64,000 nucleotides of DNA from Geomobilibacter sp964431365 (lineage in GTDB: Bacteria; Desulfobacterota; Desulfuromonadia; Geobacterales; DSM-12255): positions 1 to 64,000 of the forward strand of contig CAYSJJ010000002.1 of the NCBI GenBank assembly GCA_964431365.1. Reading direction: 5' to 3'. This document shows, piece by piece, positions 15,791 through 24,584 of this stretch (its first letter is position 1; each line of letters opens with the position of its first letter). A program made the position numbers and the translations under genes. Under the pieces are notes generated by a model. That model was given only the letters and a program-made list of their open reading frames with translations, did not search any database and was not told the DNA's origin.

Positions 15791-18481
15791 ATGGTTTCTC
15801 TGGGGAATGTCTCACCACAATGGATCGAGGAACAGTACCGGCTCTGGCAGGCAGCGCCGGATCAGCTGCCGGCTGACTGGCAGGCCTTTTTTGCCGGGTT
15901 CGAACTCGGCGGGGGACGGGGCCAGGGGGGCGGTCCGGTCACCATCGAGCCGCTCAAGGAGTCGGGGGTTCAGTCACTTATCTACCGTTACCGGGATATC
16001 GGCCACCTCCTGGCCTGTACCGATCCGCTCTCCCCCTGCACCCTTTCCCATCCACTCCTCGACCTTGCTGCCTTCGACCTTTCCGACGGCGATCTGGATA
16101 CGGTTTTCCATACCCGGCGATTCATGACGCAGAGCGCGACCCTCAGGGAAATCCTGGGAGTGATGCGCTCCACCTACTGCCGTTCCATAGGCGTGGAGTT
16201 CATGCATATCCAGGAACCTGCCGAGCGGCAGTGGCTCATCAACCGGATGGAGGCGGTCGGGAACCGTACCCGGTTCTCCCGCGACGAGCAGCTCCTGCTG
16301 CTGAGGCGGCTCCAGGAAGCCACCCTCTTTGAGGAGTTCCTGCACCGCAACTTCATCGGCCAGAAGCGGTTTTCTCTGGAAGGGGGTGAATCCCTGATCG
16401 TCCTCCTGGACCAGATAGTCGGCCAGACGGAACTCCACGGCATCACCGCCATGGTGATAGGGATGGCCCATCGCGGGCGTCTCAACGTACTGGCGAACAT
16501 TCTCGGCAAACCGCTGGCGAATATCTTCGCCGAGTTCGCCGACAATCGGGAGTTGGGGATCGTCGGCGAAGGGGACGTCAAATACCACAAGGGCTTTTCC
16601 GCTGACCGGGAAGTGGCCCCCGGCCACCGTTTGCACCTGACCCTCGCCTTCAATCCCTCCCATCTTGAGGCGGTTGACCCGGTGGTTGAAGGGACGAGCC
16701 GTGCCCGTCAGGATCGCCTCGGCCCGGACGGCCGGTCGCGGCTCCTGCCGGTTCTGGTGCACGGCGACGCGGCATTTGCCGGCCAGGGGGTCGTAGCCGA
16801 GACCTTCAATCTCTCCCAACTGGAGGGGTACGGGACCGGTGGTACGCTTCATCTGGTCATCAACAACCAGATCGGGTTTACCACCCTGCCGGCGGATGCC
16901 CGTTCCACCCGCTACGCCACCGATGTGGCCAAGATGCTGATGATCCCGGTCTTCCACGTCCATGGGGAAGACCCGGAAGCGGTCGCCCATGTGGCACGAC
17001 TGGCCCTGGAATACCGGCAGGCCTTTGGCAGGGACGTGGTGGTGGAGATCATCTGCTATCGCCGCCACGGCCATAACGAAGGGGACGAACCATACTTCAC
17101 CCAACCCCTCATGTACGAACGGATCAAGGAACGACCGCCGGTACACCGCCTCTACGGCGAGCAGTTGAGGGAATCAGGGGTGGAGGCGTCAGCCATCGCC
17201 ACCATGGAGCAGGAGGTGAAGAGCCGCCTGGAGGGCGCCCTGCACGGGGAGCCGGACCTGCACGGGGATCTGGGGCACGATGGCGCGTGGGCTACCATCA
17301 GTCGGGAGTACGAACCGGTCTCGGTCCCCACGGCGGTGCCGGCCGAAACCCTCATCGCCCTCTCCGAAAGGATCTCGACGCTTCCGTCCGGTTTCACTCC
17401 CCATCCGAAGGTGGCTGCCCTGCTTGTCCGCCGCCGCGAGGCGGTGCAGGCGGGAACGGGCCTCGACTGGGGGGGCGCGGAGGCCCTCGCCTATGCGACC
17501 CTGCTCGGGGAAGGGGTAGCAGTCCGGCTCTCGGGACAGGACTCCCGGCGCGGCACCTTCAACCATCGTCACGCCGCCCTTCACGACCTGCATACCGATG
17601 CCCTGCACATCCCGCTCGCCGGCGTGGCAACGGGCGGAGCCGCCTTCCACCTCTTCGACAGCATGCTCTCCGAGTATGCCGTCCTCGGCTTCGAATACGG
17701 CTACAGCGTCAGCTTCCCCGACTCCCTGGTGATCTGGGAGGCCCAGTTCGGCGATTTCGCCAACGGCGGCCAGGTGGTCATCGACCAGTTCATCGCCGGC
17801 GGAGAGAGCAAGTGGGACCGTTCCTGCCCCCTGGTCCTCTTCCTTCCCCACGGCTACGAGGGGCAGGGGGCCGAACACTCCAGCGCCCGGATCGAGCGCT
17901 ACCTGCAGCTCTGTGCCGAGAACAACCTCCTGGTGGTCAACCCGTCCACGCCGGCGCAGCTCTTCCATCTCCTGCGACGCCAGGTGAAGCTCCCCTTCCG
18001 CAAACCGCTGATCGTCTTCACCCCCAAGAGCCTGCTGCGTCATCCCGCCTGTGTCTCCGGGTTGGACGAACTGGCCGAAGGGGGATTTCGCGAGGTGATG
18101 GTCGATGCCGGGACCGGCGAAGGGGTGACGTCGGTCCTCTTCTGCAGCGGCAAGATCTTCTACGACCTGCTGGAGCGCCGTGAAGCCATTGCCCGAAAGG
18201 ATGTGGCGATCGTCCGGGTGGAGCAGCTCTATCCGGTGCGGAGCGATTTGCTCCGGGAGGCGGTGGTCAGGTATCCCGGAGCCCGGGAGTGGCGCTGGGT
18301 CCAGGAAGAGCCGGCCAACATGGGGGCATGGCAGCATCTCCGGCCGTACCTGACCGAAGCCATCGGTCGTCAGCCGCTCTACGTGGGGCGACCGTCGGCA
18401 GCGGCACCGGCAGTCGGTTCCCACCGGCTGCACAAGCTTGAGCAGGAAAAGATCGTCAGCGAAGCCTTTCAGGGAGCATGA
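15791..18481 (+). CDS. sucA: 2-oxoglutarate dehydrogenase E1 component
   Basis: Thiamine-diphosphate-dependent decarboxylase of the 2-oxoglutarate dehydrogenase complex, which feeds succinyl groups to SucB. The 896-residue length is typical of the family. Features are the N-terminal SPQWIEEQYRLWQ recognition segment, MAHRGRLNVLAN, GDAAFAGQGVVAET, the NNQIGFTT thiamine-diphosphate segment, CYRRHGHNEGDEP, and the transketolase-like C-terminal half with FEYGYSV and EAQFGDFANG. The ribosome binding site is AAGGAA. The stop overlaps the first of two possible sucB starts. Because sucB is interrupted downstream, SucA may lack a normal E2 partner. Confidence 0.97.
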   Translation: MVSLGNVSPQWIEEQYRLWQAAPDQLPADWQAFFAGFELGGGRGQGGGPVTIEPLKESGVQSLIYRYRDIGHLLACTDPLSPCTLSHPLLDLAAFDLSDGDLDTVFHTRRFMTQSATLREILGVMRSTYCRSIGVEFMHIQEPAERQWLINRMEAVGNRTRFSRDEQLLLLRRLQEATLFEEFLHRNFIGQKRFSLEGGESLIVLLDQIVGQTELHGITAMVIGMAHRGRLNVLANILGKPLANIFAEFADNRELGIVGEGDVKYHKGFSADREVAPGHRLHLTLAFNPSHLEAVDPVVEGTSRARQDRLGPDGRSRLLPVLVHGDAAFAGQGVVAETFNLSQLEGYGTGGTLHLVINNQIGFTTLPADARSTRYATDVAKMLMIPVFHVHGEDPEAVAHVARLALEYRQAFGRDVVVEIICYRRHGHNEGDEPYFTQPLMYERIKERPPVHRLYGEQLRESGVEASAIATMEQEVKSRLEGALHGEPDLHGDLGHDGAWATISREYEPVSVPTAVPAETLIALSERISTLPSGFTPHPKVAALLVRRREAVQAGTGLDWGGAEALAYATLLGEGVAVRLSGQDSRRGTFNHRHAALHDLHTDALHIPLAGVATGGAAFHLFDSMLSEYAVLGFEYGYSVSFPDSLVIWEAQFGDFANGGQVVIDQFIAGGESKWDRSCPLVLFLPHGYEGQGAEHSSARIERYLQLCAENNLLVVNPSTPAQLFHLLRRQVKLPFRKPLIVFTPKSLLRHPACVSGLDELAEGGFREVMVDAGTGEGVTSVLFCSGKIFYDLLERREAIARKDVAIVRVEQLYPVRSDLLREAVVRYPGAREWRWVQEEPANMGAWQHLRPYLTEAIGRQPLYVGRPSAAAPAVGSHRLHKLEQEKIVSEAFQGA

Positions 18482-18483
18482 CC

Positions 18484-19665
18484 ATGGATATCAAGATTCC
18501 CGAAGTGGGCGAGTCGGTGCATGAGGCGCTGGTGGCCCGGTGGATCAAGGAGAACGGTGCCGCCGTCCGGAAGGACGAGCCGCTCTGCGAGTTGGAGACC
18601 GATAAGATCACCCTGGAACTCCCTGCCGAGGCGGACGGCGTTCTTACCATAGTTGTCCCTGCCGGCGAGACGGTGAAGATCGGCACGGTGATCGGCACGA
18701 TCGCCCCAGGGGCTGTCTCCGTTGCGCCGTCGTCGGCCGGCGACGGGACCGAACGCCCCCCCCTGTCGCCGGCGGGCAGGTAGCGGGCTGCGGAACAGGG
18801 GCTCGACGCGGCGGCCATCGCCGGTACCGGCCGGGGGGGAAGGGTGACGGTGGATGACCTCCTGGTGACCAGGGATGTGGGGCCGGAGAAGGGGGGCGAG
18901 CCACAGCCGACGTCCGTCAGGTCCGAGGAGCCGGTCCCGTACGTTGCCGCCGCGCCGGTTGCCGACGGCCGGAGCCGGCGGGTGGCGATGACCCCCATCC
19001 GGAAGCGGATCGCCGAGCGCCTCCTTGCGGCCCGGCAGCAGACCGCCATGCTCACCACCTTCAACGAGGCCGACCTGGGGCGGGTCATGGAGCTCCGCCG
19101 CCGCCACAAGGAGCATTTCCAGGAACGGCATGGCGTCTCCCTCGGCTTCATGTCGTTTTTCGTCAAGGCCTGCTGCGAGGCGCTGAAAGAGATCCCCAGC
19201 GTCAACGCCAGCATCGACGGAGACGACATCGTCTATCACGATTACTGCGACATCAGCATTGCCATCGGCGGGGAAAAGGGGCTGGTGGTGCCGGTTCTCA
19301 AGGATGCCGACCGACTCCATTTCGCCGAGATCGAACAGCGGATCGCCGATTTCGTGGAGCGGGTCCGGACGAACCGGCTGACCATCGCCGACCTGGAGGG
19401 GGGGACCTTCACCATCAGCAACGGAGGGGTGTACGGCTCCCTGATGAGCACCCCCATCCTCAACCCTCCCCAGAGCGGCGTGCTCGGGATGCATGCCGTC
19501 CAGGAGCGGCCGGTGGCGAGGGACGGCCAGGTCGTCATCCGTCCCATGATGTACCTGGCCCTCTCCTATGACCACCGGATCATCGACGGCCGGGAGGCGG
19601 TGCAGTTCCTGAAGAAGGTGAAGGAGTACGTGGAGGAACCGGAAGAGTTGTTTCTGGAGTCGTGA
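18484..19665 (+). pseudogene. sucB: Dihydrolipoamide succinyltransferase (E2) interrupted by in-frame TAG
   Basis: The frame reads through a complete SucB except for one stop. The lipoyl domain (about residues 1-77) has the lipoyl lysine in LETDKITLE. Then comes a linker, TAG at 18781-18783, the rest of the peripheral-subunit-binding domain (AAEQGLDAAAIAGTGRGGRV), and the catalytic acyltransferase domain ending YDHRIIDGREAVQFL. The stop sits where relatives have the Lys/Arg of the SPAVRK motif, and the preceding Val is Gly. Both sides are in the same frame, so a substitution is needed, not an indel. The possible products are a lipoyl-only peptide ending at 18780 and a 273-residue catalytic domain from GTG 18844, which has a G-rich stretch upstream. 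The ATG at 18484 is preferred for GGGAG spacing. It could be a real nonsense mutation or a draft-sequence error. Confidence 0.85.
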
Positions 19666-19694
19666 GCAGGAAAACGGGAAGGAGTCCAGATTTC

Positions 19695-20090
19695 ATGACC
19701 GAATCGATGGTGCCGGATTACCCGATCCCGCTCTTGCAGACCCTGGGGATCGAACTGAAAGAGATAGGCCCGCGCCATGCGGTCATGGAGGTCGTGGTGG
19801 GGGAGAGCCACCGGAACTACTTCGGCGGTGCCCATGGCGGGCTGATCGCCACGCTGGTGGACACGGTCTGCTTTTTCCCGCAGCCGTTCATCCCCTCCGG
19901 CCTGACGGTGACCACCACGAACCTGAGCGTCCAGTACCTGAAACCGGCCGCTGTCGGTGACCGGCTGACGGCCCGTTCGGAACTGCTCCACCTGGGAAGG
20001 CGGACCGCAGCCCTGACGGTACGGGTCACCGATCAACGGGATCGGTTGATCGCCCATGGCTCCGCGTCACTCTTGATTCTTGAACAATAA
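19695..20090 (+). CDS. PaaI-family hotdog thioesterase
   Basis: A 131-residue single hotdog-fold acyl-CoA thioesterase. HRNYFGGAHGGLIATLVDTV is the family signature with the HGG motif, followed by TTNLSVQYLKPA and GRRTAALTVRV. GGAAGGAG lies upstream of the ATG at 19695. A longer frame from a GTG at 19662 overlaps the sucB stop but adds no family sequence. Its place between E2 and E3 genes suggests a housekeeping role for CoA release in this pathway, but the acyl substrate is unknown. Confidence 0.87.
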   Translation: MTESMVPDYPIPLLQTLGIELKEIGPRHAVMEVVVGESHRNYFGGAHGGLIATLVDTVCFFPQPFIPSGLTVTTTNLSVQYLKPAAVGDRLTARSELLHLGRRTAALTVRVTDQRDRLIAHGSASLLILEQ

Positions 20091-20100
20091 CCTTACGTGA

Positions 20101-20148
20101 ACCGCAGAGGTCGCGGAGTACCGTGTCTTCCTCTGCGTACTCTGCGGT
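20101..20148. repeat. Intergenic inverted repeat, ACCGCAGAG family
   Basis: The two 18-bp arms match at 15 positions (ACCGCAGAGGTCGCGGAG against the reverse complement of the right arm), around a 12-nt loop. It lies between the thioesterase stop and lpdA. The ACCGCAGAG...CTCTGCGGT pattern is a common intergenic palindrome in delta-proteobacterial genomes (from memory). It may act as a transcript stabiliser or weak terminator. Confidence 0.75.
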
Positions 20149-20187
20149 ACATGCTTTCCCAGGATAAACATTGCAAAGGAGTTCTAC

Positions 20188-21606
20188 ATGTCGGAAGCGG
20201 TGTATGACCTGATTGTGATCGGTGCCGGTCCGGGAGGCTACGTGGCCTCGATACGGGCGGCCCAACTGGGGATGAAGGTGGCGGTGGTGGAGAAGCGCGA
20301 AGCCCTGGGCGGGGTCTGCCTTAACGAGGGGTGCATCCCGAGCAAGGCGCTGCTGGATTCTTCTGAATATTTCGCCCTGGCCCGGGACCGGTTCGCCGGC
20401 CACGGCATAGAGATCGCGCCGCCGACCCTGAACCTGGCCCGGATGATGGGGCGCAAGGACGAGGTGGTGAAGAAGCTCACCGACGGCGTAGCCTTCCTCT
20501 TCAAGAAGAACGGTATCGATCGGGTGAGCGGCTTTGGCCGGTTGGCGGGCACGGAGGGGGAGAACCACCGGGTCGAGGTGGTCGGGGAGCAGGGAGAAAC
20601 CGTGCAGACACTGACGGGGAAACGGCTCCTCCTGGCAACCGGGAGCACGGCAGCGGCGCTGCCCGGTCTCCCCTTTGACGGTGAGACCGTGGTGAGCGCC
20701 CGGGAAGCACTGTCATTCGCCCAGGTGCCGGAGCACCTCCTGGTGGTCGGGGCCGGCTACATCGGCCTGGAGCTCGGGTCGGTCTGGCGCCGGCTCGGTG
20801 CCCGCGTAACGGTGGTCGAGCTGCTGGCGAAGCCGCTCCCCGCCACCGACGGTCAGGTTGCCGACGCCCTGGTCCGGTCGCTCAAGAAGCAGGGGATAGC
20901 CTTTCGCTTCGAGACACGGGTCACCGGCATCACCAGGAAAGAGGGCCAGACCCTGGCCAGCGTCCAAGGCCCGGCCGGGAGCGAAGAGCTCCCCTGCTCT
21001 GCGGTGCTCGTGGCGGTGGGACGTCGGCCGCTGACGGAAGGGCTCGGGCTGGAAGCCGCGGAGGTAAAGTTAGACGGCCATGGTAGAATTGTTGTGGACG
21101 ACAACTACCAGACCTCGGCGCCGGGGATCTACGCCATCGGTGACCTGATTTCCGGGCCGATGCTGGCACACAAGGCGATGGAAGAGGGAGTGGTGTTCAG
21201 CGAGCGGCTGCACGGCGAGGCCTCGCAGGTCGATTACGACTTCGTGCCGGGCATCTGCTACACCTGGCCGGAGGCGGCATCGGTGGGAAAGACCGAGGAG
21301 CAGTTGAAGAGCGAAGGCGTTCCCTATCAGAGCGGCCGGTTCAGCTTCATGGCCAACGGCCGGGCCAAGTGCCTGGACGAGACCGAGGGGTTCGTGAAGA
21401 TCCTGGCCCACGAGAAGAGCGGCCGGCTCCTGGGGGTCCACATCGTGGGTCCGCGGGCCTCCGACCTGATAGCCGAGGCGGTCACCGCCATGACCTACGG
21501 CGGGACCGCCCAGGACGTGGCCATGACGTTCCATGCCCACCCGACCCTCTCGGAGGCGATGAAAGAGGCGGCGCTGGATGTGGAGAAGCGGGCCATCCAC
21601 GCCTGA
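20188..21606 (+). CDS. lpdA: Dihydrolipoyl dehydrogenase (E3)
   Basis: FAD-dependent E3 that reoxidises dihydrolipoyl groups of 2-oxoacid dehydrogenase complexes with NAD+. The 472-residue length is normal. The FAD-binding GAGPGGYVASIRAAQ motif starts near residue 12. The redox disulfide lies in GGVCLNEGCIPSK. The NAD-binding GAGYIGLELGSV is near 190, and the C-terminal HAHPTLSEAMKEA holds the catalytic His. AAAGGAG precedes the ATG. It can serve both the OGDH genes upstream and the PDH genes at 26762-29985. Confidence 0.96.
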   Translation: MSEAVYDLIVIGAGPGGYVASIRAAQLGMKVAVVEKREALGGVCLNEGCIPSKALLDSSEYFALARDRFAGHGIEIAPPTLNLARMMGRKDEVVKKLTDGVAFLFKKNGIDRVSGFGRLAGTEGENHRVEVVGEQGETVQTLTGKRLLLATGSTAAALPGLPFDGETVVSAREALSFAQVPEHLLVVGAGYIGLELGSVWRRLGARVTVVELLAKPLPATDGQVADALVRSLKKQGIAFRFETRVTGITRKEGQTLASVQGPAGSEELPCSAVLVAVGRRPLTEGLGLEAAEVKLDGHGRIVVDDNYQTSAPGIYAIGDLISGPMLAHKAMEEGVVFSERLHGEASQVDYDFVPGICYTWPEAASVGKTEEQLKSEGVPYQSGRFSFMANGRAKCLDETEGFVKILAHEKSGRLLGVHIVGPRASDLIAEAVTAMTYGGTAQDVAMTFHAHPTLSEAMKEAALDVEKRAIHA

Positions 21607-21621
21607 AAGCGACGGGAGACT

Positions 21622-22524
21622 ATGAACGACCTTGACCTGTACAAGACAATTGTCGACGGCATACACGAAGGGGTCTACTTCGTCGACCTGGAGCGGAGGA
21701 TCACCTTCTGGAACAAGGGGGCGGAACGGATCACCGGCTTTACCGCCCACGAGGTCATCAACCACCACTGCCGGGACAACATCCTGGTCCACATCGATGC
21801 CGAGGGGAACAAGCTCTGCGCCAACCGCTGCCCTCTGGTGGCGGTCATGCAGGAGCATTGTGATCACGCGGTCGACCATGTCTACCTCCACCACAAGAGT
21901 GGCCAGCGGATCCCGGTAACGATCAGCATCACCGCCATCCGGGACGGAGAGGGGCGGCCGGTCGGGGCGGTTGAACTCTTCCGGGAAACGGTAATGCCGT
22001 CATTCAATACCGACCAGCTGAACGAGCTGAAGAAGGCCGCCCTGGTCGATCTGCTGACCGGGCTTCCCAATCGTCGCTACCTGACGATGAATCTCGAGGG
22101 GAACCTGCAGGAGTTCGGCCGGCACGGGCTCCCTTTCGGGGTGATATTCATCGACGTGGACCACTTCAAGCAGATCAACGACAGCTATGGCCACGACGTC
22201 GGCGACATAGCGCTGCAGCGGATTGCCGCCACCCTGCAGGCGAACATGCGTTCGTACGACATGGTCGGCCGCTGGGGTGGGGAGGAGTTCGTGGTGGTGG
22301 TCCGCTATGTGAGCCCCGAACAGTCCCTGGTGATCGCCAGGAAGCTCTGTCGTCTGGTGGAGAATACCTATTTCATGCTCAAGGGGGAACGGGTCGGTAC
22401 GACGATCACCCTGGGGGTGACCCATGTTCAGCCGGACGATACGGTGGACGAGCTGATCCGGAGGGCTGACCGGCTCATGTACGACGGCAAGCAGCAGGGG
22501 CGAAACCGGGTGGTGTTCGGGTGA
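21622..22524 (+). CDS. PAS-GGDEF diguanylate cyclase
   Basis: A 300-residue soluble protein. A PAS domain (about residues 1-125; LYKTIVDGIHEGVYFVDLERR, FWNKGAERITGF) is followed by a GGDEF domain (DLLTGLPNRRYL, FIDVDHFKQINDSYGHDVGD). The active-site GGEEF is at 219-223, and an RxxD inhibitory site sits five residues before it, so a product-inhibited active cyclase is expected. The PAS domain contains His/Cys residues (CANRCPLV, EHCDHAVDH) that could bind a ligand. It sits between lpdA and the aconitase-family gene, 15 bp after lpdA, so c-di-GMP synthesis is probably co-expressed with TCA genes. Confidence 0.93.
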   Translation: MNDLDLYKTIVDGIHEGVYFVDLERRITFWNKGAERITGFTAHEVINHHCRDNILVHIDAEGNKLCANRCPLVAVMQEHCDHAVDHVYLHHKSGQRIPVTISITAIRDGEGRPVGAVELFRETVMPSFNTDQLNELKKAALVDLLTGLPNRRYLTMNLEGNLQEFGRHGLPFGVIFIDVDHFKQINDSYGHDVGDIALQRIAATLQANMRSYDMVGRWGGEEFVVVVRYVSPEQSLVIARKLCRLVENTYFMLKGERVGTTITLGVTHVQPDDTVDELIRRADRLMYDGKQQGRNRVVFG

Positions 22525-22559
22525 CCCCTGACGACTGCGGGCCGTAAAGGAGAATTACC

Positions 22560-24494
22560 ATGGCAAAGAATCTGACACGAAAGATCCTGGAGGCGCACCT
22601 GGTCGAGGGTGAGCTGATTCCGGGCAAAGAGATAGCGATCAGGGTCGATCATACCCTGCTGCAGGATGCCACCGGCACCATGGCGATGCTGGAGTTCATG
22701 GCCATGGGGGTCGACCGGGTCCGGGTGGAGCTGGCTGCCCAGTACATCGACCACAACCTGCTGCAGACCGACAACAAGAATGCCGACGACCACGTCTTCC
22801 TGGCGACGGCGGCCCAGCGGTTCGGCATCCACCTCTCCAAGCCGGGGAACGGCGTCTCCCACCAGGTCCACCTGGAGCGGTTCGGGGTGCCGGGGAAGGT
22901 GATGCTCGGCGCAGACTCCCATACCCCGTCGGCCGCCGGGCTCGGCATGCTGGCCATCGGTGCCGGCGGCCTGGACGTGGCCCTGGCCATGGCCGGCCAC
23001 CCGTTCCACCTCCCCTGCCCGAAGGTCTGGGGGGTGAAGCTGACAGGGCAACTCCCGCCATGGGTCTCGGGCAAGGACGTGATCCTAGAGATGCTAAGGC
23101 GCCACAGCGTGAAAGGCGGGGTGGGGAAGATCATCGAGTATCATGGGCCGGGCGTGGCGACCCTGTCGGCCACGGATCGGGCCACCATCGGCAACATGGG
23201 GGCCGAACTGGGGGCCACGACCTCTCTCTTCCCGTCGGACCACCGGACCCGCGAGTTCCTGGAGGCCCAGGGGCGGGGCGCCTCGTGGACGGAACTGGCC
23301 GCCGACCCCGGTGCCGAGTACGACGAATACGACGAGATCGACCTCGCCACCCTGGAGCCGCTGATCGCCTGCCCGTCGTCGCCGGACAACGTGGTGAGGG
23401 TCGCAGAGGTGGCCGGGACCAAGGTGGACCAGGTGATCGTGGGGAGCTCGGTCAACTCCTCCTTCCGCGACCTGATGACCGTCTGCCGCATCCTGGACGG
23501 CCGGCGGGTCGCCCCCCATCTCTCCTTCAACATCAATCCCGGCAGCCGCCAGGTGCTGGAGAACGTGGCGTCCCAGGGGGGCTTCATGATGCTCCTCCTG
23601 GCCGGAGCCCAAATCCACCAGCCCGGCTGCCTGGGGTGCATCGGCATGGGGCAGGCGCCGGGGACCAACCAGGTGAGCCTTCGCACCTTTCCGCGCAATT
23701 TCCCGGGGCGGAGCGGCACCAAGAATGACCGGGTCTACCTCTGTTCGCCGGAGACAGCGGCCGCCGCCGGCATTTTCGGGGTAATCACCGATCCGCGCGA
23801 ACTGGGTAAGCTCATGGCGTGGCCGGACGTGCGGAACCCGGAACAGTACCAGCTGGACGACTCCAGCATCATCTATCCGCTGGCCGATAGCGGCGGCGTG
23901 GAGATCGTCACCGGGCCGAACATCGTCCCCTTCCCCGATTTCGAACCGTTGCCGGAAGAGCTGTCGGCGGAGGTGGTCATCAAGGTGGGGGACAATATCT
24001 CCACCGACACCATCATGCCGGCCGGCAACAAGGTGCTCCCGTTCAGGAGCAACATCCCGGCCATCAGCCGGTTCGTGTTCGAGCAGATCGATCCGGAGTT
24101 CCCGGAACGGGCCATGGCAAAGGGGAGCGGGGTGGTGGTCGCCGGCGAGAATTACGGCCAGGGGTCGAGCCGGGAGCATGCGGCCCTGGCGCCCCGCTAC
24201 CTGGGGATCCGGGCCAAGATCGCCAAGGGATTCGCCCGCATCCACAAGGCGAACCTGATCAACTTCGGCATTCTGCCGCTCACCTTCAAGGAGCCGGCAG
24301 AGTACGACCTTCTCACGCAGGGGGACCGCCTCCTCATCCGCGGGGTCCGGCAACTCGTGGCGTCGGGGGCCACCGAGATCCCGGTCGAGGTGGACGGCAG
24401 GACCATCGTCACCCTACTGGAGGTGTCGGAGCGTGAACGACAGGACCTGCTGGCCGGCGGGACGCTCAATTTCGTGAAGCAGGGGGGGAAATGA
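22560..24494 (+). CDS. Aconitate hydratase family protein (AcnA-like), one cluster cysteine replaced
   Basis: A 644-residue aconitase/homoaconitase-fold protein. The catalytic domains include DHTLLQDATGT, GADSHTPSAAGLGMLAIGAGGLDV, and the swivel domain with GENYGQGSSREHAALAPRYLG. Two cysteine ligands of the [4Fe-4S] cluster are seen as Cys357 and Cys360 (GCLGCIGMG). The third, normally in GSCTNS, is Ser297 in GSSVNSS. The TCA context argues for aconitase, but the Ser could mark a subfamily with altered cluster chemistry. AGGAG precedes the ATG. I leave the symbol open because AcnA, AcnB and this branch differ. Confidence 0.88.
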   Translation: MAKNLTRKILEAHLVEGELIPGKEIAIRVDHTLLQDATGTMAMLEFMAMGVDRVRVELAAQYIDHNLLQTDNKNADDHVFLATAAQRFGIHLSKPGNGVSHQVHLERFGVPGKVMLGADSHTPSAAGLGMLAIGAGGLDVALAMAGHPFHLPCPKVWGVKLTGQLPPWVSGKDVILEMLRRHSVKGGVGKIIEYHGPGVATLSATDRATIGNMGAELGATTSLFPSDHRTREFLEAQGRGASWTELAADPGAEYDEYDEIDLATLEPLIACPSSPDNVVRVAEVAGTKVDQVIVGSSVNSSFRDLMTVCRILDGRRVAPHLSFNINPGSRQVLENVASQGGFMMLLLAGAQIHQPGCLGCIGMGQAPGTNQVSLRTFPRNFPGRSGTKNDRVYLCSPETAAAAGIFGVITDPRELGKLMAWPDVRNPEQYQLDDSSIIYPLADSGGVEIVTGPNIVPFPDFEPLPEELSAEVVIKVGDNISTDTIMPAGNKVLPFRSNIPAISRFVFEQIDPEFPERAMAKGSGVVVAGENYGQGSSREHAALAPRYLGIRAKIAKGFARIHKANLINFGILPLTFKEPAEYDLLTQGDRLLIRGVRQLVASGATEIPVEVDGRTIVTLLEVSERERQDLLAGGTLNFVKQGGK

Positions 24495-24584
24495 CGGCGG
24501 CAGCGAAAACGGTGACACTGTTGCGGCGTATCACTGCTGCCGTGACGGGAAGGATGATGTTTGGATGACGGGGAGCGGCAGGTC

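Noticed and set aside
18781..18783. TAG in sucB as a pyrrolysine or other recoded codon
   Set aside because: There is no pylT, pylS or recoding element in view, and the conserved residue at this site is Lys/Arg, so a mutation or error is simpler.
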